Assembly: GCA_030636615.1 (NCBI GenBank) | Contig: DAOVWP010000051.1 | Span: 1-5,106, forward strand | Reading direction: 5' to 3' | Source: Candidatus Nanohaloarchaea archaeon | GTDB taxonomy: Archaea; EX4484-52; GLR71 | DNA: 5,106 bases | Shown here: positions 1 to 5,106 of the stretch, piece by piece | How the letters are laid out: the number at the start of each line of letters is the position of its first letter | Position numbering within the stretch: position 1 is the stretch's first letter | The notes under the pieces: model-generated | What the model was told of the DNA's origin: nothing | Seen by the model: the letters and a program-made list of their open reading frames with translations, nothing else | Databases searched by the model: none | Program-made: the position numbers and the translations under genes

Positions 1-245
1 ATTCAGAACTGAAAAAAGGCGATCGCATAACTACCAAAAAAGTCTCAGGAATTGTAGAAGATATAGGAAAAATCAATACTACAATAAAAACAGATCACGG
101 AACAATGAAGATTCCAAACAGACAGCTTATTCTGAATGGATTTGAAAAGATCAATAATTCAAATGAAAAGAAAGAAGATACAACCAAAAAAAACACAGCA
201 ACAAAAAATAACCAAAAAGAAGACACCGAAGAAAAATCGGAATAA
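1..245 (+). CDS. MscS-family mechanosensitive ion channel, C-terminal fragment
   Basis: This is the last 80 residues of a membrane channel whose transmembrane part lies upstream of the window; the reading frame begins at base 3 and stops with TAA at 243-245. The visible part matches the MscS beta domain that follows the pore helix. A GDRI motif (residues 6-9 of the fragment) is followed by GIVEDIGKINTTIKT (16-30) and then by MKIPNRQLI (35-43), the family's 'G-Ve-I-T-ir-iPN' pattern. Family members open under membrane tension to release solutes during osmotic downshock. After the beta domain the protein runs about 30 residues through a Lys/Glu/Asn/Thr-rich, probably disordered tail and stops. 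The roughly 100-residue alpha/beta cage domain of E. coli MscS is absent, as in shorter MscS-like proteins. The gene is convergent with the SprT-like gene, 24 bases apart. Family call is good; exact subfamily and gating properties cannot be judged from the fragment. Confidence 0.8.
   Translation, partial: SELKKGDRITTKKVSGIVEDIGKINTTIKTDHGTMKIPNRQLILNGFEKINNSNEKKEDTTKKNTATKNNQKEDTEEKSE
186..236 (-). terminator. possible T-tract terminator of the helicase-protease operon
   Basis: Downstream of the SprT-like stop codon, the minus strand carries four T tracts in succession: T5 (236-232), T5 (218-214), T6 (208-203) and T8 (193-186). Archaeal RNA polymerase commonly terminates at such U-rich stretches without a hairpin, and I see no stem-loop here. 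The same bases encode, on the plus strand, the lysine-rich tail of the channel, so the A-richness may come from the codons alone. The role is inferred from position and composition. Confidence 0.35.
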
Positions 246-269
246 TTTTCCTGAATACCTTAGTCAAAC

Positions 270-980
270 TCATCCTAATTTCTCAAGGAATGCTTTTGCT
301 TCATCAAACGATTCATATTTCTTCTCAAGACCCCTAAACTCAGCACTATGAACTACCCTGTTGCATCTTTTCTTCTTTGAACCGACAACAATATGAAGCA
401 TTTCATGATACATCACAAAATCAACAACAAACAAAGGCACATTTTCACTATCTAGAGTTTTGCTCACATGAATCACATGGTTTGACGGATCATAATGACC
501 AAATTTTCTGGATGTTATGACATTTCCCCACTTAAGCACAGGAACAGATAGCACACCATCAAAATAGTATTTATTCATTCTGGAAAACGAATCACTTAGA
601 TCATATACCTTTCCTTCAGGACAATCTTTAATACTATGCCCTCGTGACCTCTTCAGATCCATATGAATATTTTCAGATGATTCAAGATTCACCCATTTCC
701 TGTAAATCCTCTTATAAGATAAAGGACACTCACGCCGCATTATTTTAGAGATGAGTATATGGGCAAGAGCTACATGAAAAGTCTCAGGAAAATCCACGAA
801 ACCATCACTCAGCTTAATAAAAAACTTTTTCTTCATAAAACGAGACTCAAGCTTTATCCTGCTCTTAAGCCCTGCATAAGAATAATATTTTACAACAAAT
901 TCTGCATTTTTATTGAAGATATCATGATACACTCTGGAATAGACCAACTCAAGCTCATCACTATTCAAAACAACCACCAT
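270..980 (-). CDS. SprT-like zinc metallopeptidase
   Basis: A 236-residue protein of the SprT/Spartan-like zinc metallopeptidase group. The C-terminal half holds the catalytic core. A substrate-side segment with an RKFGHYD motif (residues 158-164) and a predicted strand HVIHVSKTL (168-176) precedes the zinc-binding helix YHEMLH (191-196). H192 and H196 are the first two ligands, E193 is the catalytic base, and H211 in HSAEF is the likely third ligand. The N-terminal 125 or so residues include LSDGF (57-61), a helical ALAHILISKIMRR segment (71-83) and an RGHS segment (113-116). From memory this N-terminal part also occurs in bacterial SprT-like homologues, so it looks like part of the family. 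No signal peptide or membrane segment is seen, so the protein is cytoplasmic. I chose the ATG at 980; a TTG one codon earlier is less likely. The start lies inside the end of the helicase gene (20-base overlap), so the two are probably co-transcribed and translationally coupled. Eukaryotic Spartan degrades DNA-crosslinked proteins; the substrate here is unknown. Confidence 0.83.
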   Translation of the reverse strand: MVVVLNSDELELVYSRVYHDIFNKNAEFVVKYYSYAGLKSRIKLESRFMKKKFFIKLSDGFVDFPETFHVALAHILISKIMRRECPLSYKRIYRKWVNLESSENIHMDLKRSRGHSIKDCPEGKVYDLSDSFSRMNKYYFDGVLSVPVLKWGNVITSRKFGHYDPSNHVIHVSKTLDSENVPLFVVDFVMYHEMLHIVVGSKKKRCNRVVHSAEFRGLEKKYESFDEAKAFLEKLG

Positions 981-2835
981 CAAAAAAATACCTGATCTCT
1001 GCTTTGATATCAGAACTCACATATATCATTGCATCACGCGGAAGAAGATTCTTATATCTCGGCCATAGGAAACGCTTGTCCATAAGAACTACAACCCCTC
1101 TATCATTTTTTGACCTTATGCACCTTCCTGCCGCCTGAAAGACCCGGTTCATAGCAGGAAATATATATGCATAATCCCAACCTTTACCCATCATCCGCTG
1201 ATAATAATCAATCAGAACTTTCAACTTCAGATCAGGCCTTGATAGCGGAAGACCAACAATTACTGAAGTATTCATCAACTCTCCCGGAAAATCCACACCT
1301 TCTGAAACATTCGCGCCAACCACTCCAAAAAGCACAGCACCACCTCTAGTGGAATACTTTTCAAAACGCTGCAGCAAGTCATTTTTCTCTTTCTTTGACA
1401 TAGAAGGAAGTTCAAGAAGCACAGGCTTCACCAGTTTGGATTTAAGCAGTTCATAGATTTGGTCCTTCAGATTATAACTGGGAAAAAACACACCAACATT
1501 ACCATCAGAAAAATTAGCAATCTTCACAAGATTAGAAGCAATCCGATAAAACTCATCCTCATCCCGATCACTAAACCTTGTCGTCACATTGTCCATTATA
1601 AGCATAAGCTTGTTCTCTCTTGGAAAAGGTGAATCAAGAGACAATATCACAGTATCATCTTCAAATCCAAGAATCTCCTTATACATATCAGGAGGACTAA
1701 GCGTTCCGGACATAAGAAGAGAAGAATGAACACTGTTAAACACATCTTTTGTTACAAGCGAAGGATCAAGGCAATCAAACGAGAATTCAAAATGCCATTC
1801 ACCTGAAATATCCTTAAACCTTCTTGAGATTCTTGAAAACCCCTTTCCAGACTGATCCCATTTTCTCAGGAAATTAGCAACAACCTCTATAGATGATGCT
1901 TTCTTCCCTGATTTCACCATACTCGCCGCAACATCCAACTCTTCCACAAACGAATGATAATCAGTAATTGAGTTCACAATATTCACAATAGCTGATTTGT
2001 GGACAATTTTCTCCATATCTTTAACTGGTGGCTTTATAGCATATTCGCTCAACTGCGATTTGATAAAAATAAGCGCTTCTCTGATATCATCAAATCTATG
2101 AGTAGATGCTTCCTTTATAGCCATTGAAATCCTCTTATTGCTAAGCTTCACAGACATAAGCTCTCTTATCCTTTCTGCAAGATTATGGCCTTCATCAACA
2201 ACAAGAATAAGATCTTTCATCTCAAGCCCGCTTTTCTCAAGAAACATCTCACGGACATCTGGATGAAATATATGAAAATAATCAGCCACAACAACATTTG
2301 CATTTCTTGAGAGCGCCAGAATCATCTCATAAGGACAAAGATTTGAACAATGATCCTTACACATCTCCGCAGACATGATCTTTGACTCTATTTCTTTGAT
2401 CTTCTTTACCGCCGCCTCAGTAAGTTTCCCATCCTTTATTGTCGCACTATGAAATTTACAGTTTTTCTCCTTTCTGAGAGTCTTACAGTAATCATAAAAA
2501 TTAGCAGCGCTCAAATCATCTGCAATCGGAAGATTGCATAACCATTTCTTACCTACGATATTAGCGACTTTGATTTCACTTCCGCTTTTTTCAGCCATCT
2601 GAAAAAGAGTATCAATCACAATCTTATACTGGGTATGTCTTGGAGTCATAAACACAACAGTCTTATTTTTTGAAAGAGCATACTCTACAGCAGGTACCAG
2701 AGCCGCAACTGTTTTTCCAATACCTGTAGGTGCCTGTGCTATCATTGACTTCCCATTTTCAAGACATGAAGAAAATGCTTCAATAAATTCTATCTGACCT
2801 TTTCTCTTAGAATCAAACGGAAATAAAGAACCCAT
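961..2835 (-). CDS. XPD/FANCJ/DinG-family Fe-S DNA helicase (SF2)
   Basis: A 624-residue ATP-dependent DNA helicase of the iron-sulfur XPD-like superfamily 2 group, expected to unwind DNA 5' to 3' in repair. The N-terminus FPFDSKRKGQ (5-14) is the Q-motif-like start typical of archaeal members. Walker A is APTGIGKT (35-42). The Walker B box is DEGH (214-217), a variant of DEAH. Motif III is SGTLSPP (376-382), motif V is GANVSEGVDFPG (507-518) and motif VI is QAAGRCIRS (567-575). The Fe-S domain lies between C100 and C167: C100, C159, C163 and C167 (followed by PY) are the best ligand candidates, with C117 and C126 also available. Residues about 220-365 form the arch-like insertion. I chose the ATG at 2835 because homologues start just before the FPFD motif and a TATA box sits about 24 bases upstream. 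An in-frame TTG at 2904 would add 23 hydrophobic residues encoded by the promoter itself. The gene overlaps the SprT-like gene by 20 bases. Whether it is orthologous to XPD or is a FANCJ/DinG-like paralogue cannot be settled by eye. Confidence 0.9.
   Translation of the reverse strand: MGSLFPFDSKRKGQIEFIEAFSSCLENGKSMIAQAPTGIGKTVAALVPAVEYALSKNKTVVFMTPRHTQYKIVIDTLFQMAEKSGSEIKVANIVGKKWLCNLPIADDLSAANFYDYCKTLRKEKNCKFHSATIKDGKLTEAAVKKIKEIESKIMSAEMCKDHCSNLCPYEMILALSRNANVVVADYFHIFHPDVREMFLEKSGLEMKDLILVVDEGHNLAERIRELMSVKLSNKRISMAIKEASTHRFDDIREALIFIKSQLSEYAIKPPVKDMEKIVHKSAIVNIVNSITDYHSFVEELDVAASMVKSGKKASSIEVVANFLRKWDQSGKGFSRISRRFKDISGEWHFEFSFDCLDPSLVTKDVFNSVHSSLLMSGTLSPPDMYKEILGFEDDTVILSLDSPFPRENKLMLIMDNVTTRFSDRDEDEFYRIASNLVKIANFSDGNVGVFFPSYNLKDQIYELLKSKLVKPVLLELPSMSKKEKNDLLQRFEKYSTRGGAVLFGVVGANVSEGVDFPGELMNTSVIVGLPLSRPDLKLKVLIDYYQRMMGKGWDYAYIFPAMNRVFQAAGRCIRSKNDRGVVVLMDKRFLWPRYKNLLPRDAMIYVSSDIKAEIRYFFDGGCFE
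990..994 (-). promoter_or_regulatory. weak Shine-Dalgarno for the SprT-like gene
   Basis: On the minus strand CAGGT ends nine bases before the ATG at 980. It partly matches the archaeal anti-Shine-Dalgarno complement (GGAGGTGATCC). It lies inside the helicase coding sequence, which fits initiation by ribosomes finishing the upstream gene. The match is short, so this is tentative. Confidence 0.3.
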
Positions 2836-2850
2836 ACAAAAAAATGTGGC

Positions 2851-2864
2851 AAAAATTATAAAAA
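2851..2864 (-). promoter_or_regulatory. TATA box of the helicase-protease operon, probably leaderless
   Basis: The minus strand reads TTTTTATAATTTTT, centred about 24 bases before the helicase ATG at 2835. Archaeal TATA boxes sit about 25 bases before the transcription start, so transcription would begin at or very near the start codon. The bases between (ending in CACATTTTTTTGT) contain no Shine-Dalgarno sequence, which agrees with a leaderless message. The region is AT-rich throughout, and a second TATA-like stretch lies further upstream around 2866-2878. Confidence 0.55.
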
Positions 2865-2907
2865 CCTTATAACATATACTATAATAATGACTATACAGTG
2901 ACAAAGC

Positions 2908-2917
2908 TAGTTAACTA
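2908..2917. repeat. 10-base perfect palindrome upstream of the TrmB-like TATA box
   Basis: TAGTTAACTA is a perfect palindrome whose last two bases overlap the TATA box of the TrmB-like gene. This is where the BRE (TFB recognition element) would lie, so a protein bound here could block or assist TFB. A 10-base palindrome in AT-rich DNA can arise by chance. Confidence 0.4.
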
Positions 2918-2924
2918 TATAAAG
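2915..2924 (+). promoter_or_regulatory. TATA box of the TrmB-like gene
   Basis: CTATATAAAG is close to the archaeal TATA consensus. Transcription would start about 25 bases downstream, near 2943-2948. That leaves a 5' leader of roughly 35 bases before the ATG at 2982, with the Shine-Dalgarno inside it. It is the best TATA match in the divergent region. Confidence 0.65.
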
Positions 2925-2939
2925 ATTATATCTATAATC
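2924..2939. promoter_or_regulatory. 16-base palindrome, likely operator of the TrmB-like regulator
   Basis: GATTATA-TC-TATAATC is a perfect inverted repeat with 7-base arms and a 2-base spacer. It begins at the last base of the rightward TATA box and ends just before the predicted transcription start. Archaeal repressors commonly bind there to block polymerase recruitment. TrmB-family regulators bind palindromic sites and are often autoregulated, so the adjacent TrmB-like protein is the natural candidate. The palindrome is seen directly; its ligand and function are inferred. Confidence 0.5.
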
Positions 2940-2968
2940 ATAATAGTTCTGATTTATCACAACTAACT

Positions 2969-2973
2969 GGTGA
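2969..2973 (+). promoter_or_regulatory. Shine-Dalgarno deciding the TrmB-like start
   Basis: GGTGA followed by CC matches part of the archaeal Shine-Dalgarno consensus GGAGGTGATCC. It ends eight bases before the ATG at 2982, a normal spacing. An in-frame GTG at 2970 lies within this motif, so it is more likely part of the ribosome binding site than a start codon. Confidence 0.65.
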
Positions 2974-2981
2974 CCAAAGAT

Positions 2982-3800
2982 ATGGATGAAAAAATGATAA
3001 GCACAGAAACATTGGATGCGTTAAAAAATATTGGTCTAAACCTATATGAACGAAAGATCTACATTGCGCTTCTATCAAAAGGAATCGGTTCAGCAAGAGA
3101 GATTTCAGAGATTGGAGAGATACCTCGATCAAGAGCTTATGATGTCCTTGAAAGCCTTGCAGATAGAGGATTTGCAATAATTCAGCACACAAAACCTCTA
3201 AGATATGTAGCTATATCCCCTGACATGGCAATAAGCAAACAGAAAACAATTCTTAAAAAAGATCTTGAGAGCAAGATTAAAAGAATAGACAAATTCTCAA
3301 AAAGCGAATCTCTGGAAGAACTGGAAAACATGTTCAACAACCAATTATCTGTCATAGATCCATCAGATATATCAGGATCACTAAAAGGCAATCAGTCATT
3401 CAATCTGCACTTAAAAAATATGATCAGCTCAGCTAATGATACAATTGACATCATAACAACTGAAGATGGCCTTAAAAACATATCCAAAAACCATACAAAC
3501 ACATTACAGAAAGCGCAGAACAAAGGTATAAAGATCAGAATACTGACACCAATGATATCAAAAAACATGGATATAATAAAAACCCTGTCAAATCTTACAG
3601 AGATAAAAATAATCAAAGAACAGGGCAGCCTGCCGATAGGAAACATGATAACAATTGATAAGGATCAGACAATTATGATGCTCACAGATGATGAAAGGAC
3701 ACACTCAAGCCAAAATATATCATTCTGGACAGACAGCGATCATTTTACTGGCAATTTTTCAAAAAACATCTTCAATCTTATATGGAAACAGACAGATTAG
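2982..3800 (+). CDS. TrmB-family transcriptional regulator
   Basis: A 272-residue DNA-binding regulator. Residues about 11-78 form the TrmB winged helix-turn-helix. GLNLYERKIYIALLSKG (18-34) opens it, the recognition region is around IPRSRAYDVLESLADRGFA (47-65), and the wing ends with KPLRYVAISP (71-80). A charged helical linker follows (about 84-118: ISKQKTILKKDLESKIKRID and onward), probably a coiled-coil dimerisation segment. The C-terminal part (about 126-272) has the alternating strand-helix look of the PLD-like effector domain of archaeal TrmB-like proteins. It ends in the usual FW (248-249) and IFNLIW (263-268) aromatic signature. No catalytic HxK motif is seen. Well-studied TrmB proteins sense sugars, but the ligand here cannot be predicted. 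The start is ATG 2982, set by the GGTGA upstream. The gene is divergent from the helicase-protease operon, with a palindrome in its own promoter suggesting autoregulation. The downstream Elp3 begins 29 bases later with its own TATA box. Confidence 0.86.
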   Translation: MDEKMISTETLDALKNIGLNLYERKIYIALLSKGIGSAREISEIGEIPRSRAYDVLESLADRGFAIIQHTKPLRYVAISPDMAISKQKTILKKDLESKIKRIDKFSKSESLEELENMFNNQLSVIDPSDISGSLKGNQSFNLHLKNMISSANDTIDIITTEDGLKNISKNHTNTLQKAQNKGIKIRILTPMISKNMDIIKTLSNLTEIKIIKEQGSLPIGNMITIDKDQTIMMLTDDERTHSSQNISFWTDSDHFTGNFSKNIFNLIWKQTD

Positions 3801-3808
3801 ATATATAC
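3801..3808 (+). promoter_or_regulatory. TATA box of elp3, probably leaderless
   Basis: ATATATAC begins directly after the TrmB-like stop codon and is centred about 25 bases before the ATG at 3830. No Shine-Dalgarno lies between (the last ten bases before the ATG are AGTTATTCTT). Transcription from here would start at or next to the start codon. This argues that elp3 does not depend only on read-through from the regulator gene. A second TATA-like stretch (CATATAAG, 3814-3821) is too close to the ATG to serve. Confidence 0.5.
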
Positions 3809-3829
3809 ATATCCATATAAGTTATTCTT

Positions 3830-5106
3830 ATGACATCTATTCAAAAAGAAGACCTGATAAAAAAGATATCAAGACTGATTATTGCTGATATCAAAAAAGG
3901 TCTTGTCACAAACAAGCAGGAGTTAAGAAAAGCTAAGATAGATTACTCTCGTAGTTACCCTCTTAACGGTCTGATAAGGACCTCATCAATTCTTATGAAT
4001 CTTACACAAAAAGAAAGAGAAAACAAAAAGATTCTCTCAATTCTTACAAGAAAACCAATAAGGACAATATCTGGCGTAGCAATTGTTGCAGTAATGTGCA
4101 AACCGGGTGAATGCCCGGGAAACTGCATATATTGTCCAAATAAAAAAGAAGCTCCGCGAAGCTACACAGGAAAAGAACCGGCAGCTATGAGAGCCGCCAT
4201 GTATAACTACGATCCATATGAACAGACCAAAAACCGCATAGATGTCCTTGAACAGATTGGCCACAAGACAGACAAGATAGAACTGATTATAATGGGTGGC
4301 ACATTTCCATCATTTGATTACACATATCAAAAGAATTTTATCAAATCATGCTTTGATGCAATGAACAAAAAAACCTCAGAATCTCTTGAAAAAGCCCATA
4401 AAATCAACGAGACAGCAAAACACCGCAATGTCGCGCTTACAATAGAGACTCGGCCAGACTACGCAACAGACAAGCAGATAGACAATTTTCTGCAATTCGG
4501 AGCAACCAGAATCGAGCTTGGTGTGCAGGCTCCAAGCGACAGGATATACAAGGAAATCGAGCGAGGCCATACATTAAAGACTGTAATTGATGCAACAAGA
4601 AATCTGAAAGACGCAGGATACAAGATCTGCTACCACTATATGCCAGGCCTTGCAAAAACAAAAGAAGAGGATCTGAAACTATTCAAAAGCATGTTTGACA
4701 ATCCTGACATGAGACCGGACATGCTAAAGATATACCCTCTGCTATTGATTAAAGACACAAAATTATACAAAGAGTACAAAAAAGGCAACTTCAAACCATA
4801 TTCTAATGAAGAAGCAATTGAGATTATCGCAGAGATGAAGACTTTAGTGCCTAAATATGTCAGGATAATGCGCATCCAAAGGGACATTCCAGCAGGGAGT
4901 ATTGAGGAAGGTGTAACCTACAGCAACCTTCGTGAGATGATTGAAAAGTGCCTAACGAACACAAACAGGAGATGCAACTGTATACGATGCAGGGAAGCAG
5001 GCCACCTAATATATAAAAAAGACAAAAAAGACATACCTACTGGTGCCCAATTACATTTCTCCAACTATACTGCTTCCGGCGGAACTGAATATTTCATATC
5101 TTACGA
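3830..5106 (+). CDS. elp3: Elp3, tRNA U34 carboxymethyl-modifying radical SAM/GNAT enzyme (3' truncated)
   Basis: The first 425 residues of Elp3, which uses S-adenosylmethionine and acetyl-CoA to add a carboxymethyl group to C5 of wobble uridine 34 in tRNA. Archaea generally carry Elp3 without the other Elongator subunits. The N-terminal tRNA-binding segment includes RKPIRTISGVAIVAVM (74-89). It leads into the radical-SAM motif CKPGECPGNCIYCP, where C95, C99 and C102 form CX3CX2C and C90 is an extra conserved-looking cysteine. Further family signatures are GGTFPS (156-161), TIETRPDYA (204-212), ELGVQ (229-233), RGHT (245-248), YHYMPGL (268-274), KIYPLLL (300-306) and RIQRDIP (348-354). The zinc-binding stretch RCNCIRCRE has C382, C384 and C387. 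The acetyltransferase (GNAT) domain has only begun (HFSNYTASGGTEYFISY) when the window ends; full-length archaeal Elp3 is roughly 100 residues longer. The ATG at 3830 gives the usual short N-terminus and fits the TATA spacing. Residues after GVQ read APSD, unlike the Ser/Thr-rich version I expect, a minor variant. Confidence 0.95.
   Translation, partial: MTSIQKEDLIKKISRLIIADIKKGLVTNKQELRKAKIDYSRSYPLNGLIRTSSILMNLTQKERENKKILSILTRKPIRTISGVAIVAVMCKPGECPGNCIYCPNKKEAPRSYTGKEPAAMRAAMYNYDPYEQTKNRIDVLEQIGHKTDKIELIIMGGTFPSFDYTYQKNFIKSCFDAMNKKTSESLEKAHKINETAKHRNVALTIETRPDYATDKQIDNFLQFGATRIELGVQAPSDRIYKEIERGHTLKTVIDATRNLKDAGYKICYHYMPGLAKTKEEDLKLFKSMFDNPDMRPDMLKIYPLLLIKDTKLYKEYKKGNFKPYSNEEAIEIIAEMKTLVPKYVRIMRIQRDIPAGSIEEGVTYSNLREMIEKCLTNTNRRCNCIRCREAGHLIYKKDKKDIPTGAQLHFSNYTASGGTEYFISY

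Noticed and set aside
136..351. Plus-strand 71-residue Lys-rich open frame
   Set aside because: It overlaps the channel tail and the protease 3' end in other frames, has no recognisable domain, and is explained by A-rich sequence.
981..983. TTG start one codon before the SprT-like ATG
   Set aside because: An ATG follows directly with better spacing from the weak AGGT; the difference is one residue.
759..995. Plus-strand 78-residue open frame opposite the protease start
   Set aside because: Antisense to the well-supported SprT-like coding region and the helicase end, with no family resemblance.
2836..2904. In-frame upstream TTG start adding 23 residues to the helicase
   Set aside because: The added residues are hydrophobic and unlike the family, the extension covers the TATA box, and the ATG at 2835 sits where homologues start.
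2970..2981. In-frame GTG start for the TrmB-like gene
   Set aside because: The GTG is part of the GGTGA Shine-Dalgarno, which has correct spacing to the ATG at 2982.
3801..3829. Possible intrinsic terminator between the TrmB-like gene and elp3
   Set aside because: No T tract or stem-loop is present; the gap is best explained as the elp3 promoter, so some read-through is likely.
4037..4887. Several minus-strand open frames opposite elp3
   Set aside because: The plus strand encodes unmistakable Elp3 motifs across the whole stretch; the antisense products are Cys/Phe/Leu-rich shadows.

Overview
The window looks like a piece of an AT-rich archaeal chromosome. The gene content supports this: an archaeal-length Elp3 with the short CX3CX2C radical-SAM motif, a TrmB-family regulator, and an XPD-type iron-sulfur helicase. 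The expression signals agree. TATA boxes lie about 25 bases before two start codons that lack a Shine-Dalgarno sequence, and a GGTGA-type Shine-Dalgarno precedes a third. Arginine is often AGA/AGG and isoleucine often ATA. I cannot place the lineage beyond archaea; a DPANN or other AT-rich group is possible but unproven.

Layout, left to right. Bases 1-245 (+) hold the 3' end of an MscS-type mechanosensitive channel. It ends in a short charged tail instead of the usual C-terminal alpha/beta domain. Convergent with it is a leftward two-gene operon (bases 2835 down to 270). The promoter-proximal gene is a 624-residue XPD/FANCJ/DinG-family Fe-S helicase. Its 3' end overlaps the start of a 236-residue SprT-like zinc metallopeptidase by 20 bases. 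Bases 2836-2981 are a divergent promoter region with a TATA box for each direction and two perfect palindromes around the rightward TATA box. Rightward from there lies a TrmB-like winged-helix regulator (2982-3800). After a 29-base gap with its own TATA box comes Elp3 (3830 to the window edge), cut off at the start of its acetyltransferase domain.

How the genes may work together. The overlapping helicase and Spartan-like protease genes suggest a DNA-protein crosslink repair pair, comparable to FANCJ and SPRTN in eukaryotes. The TrmB-like regulator sits divergently next to them, with a 16-base palindrome between its TATA box and probable transcription start. This suggests autoregulation and perhaps control of the repair operon. 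Elp3 (tRNA wobble-uridine modification) and the channel are probably independent housekeeping neighbours. I saw no mobile element, CRISPR array, tRNA or rRNA.
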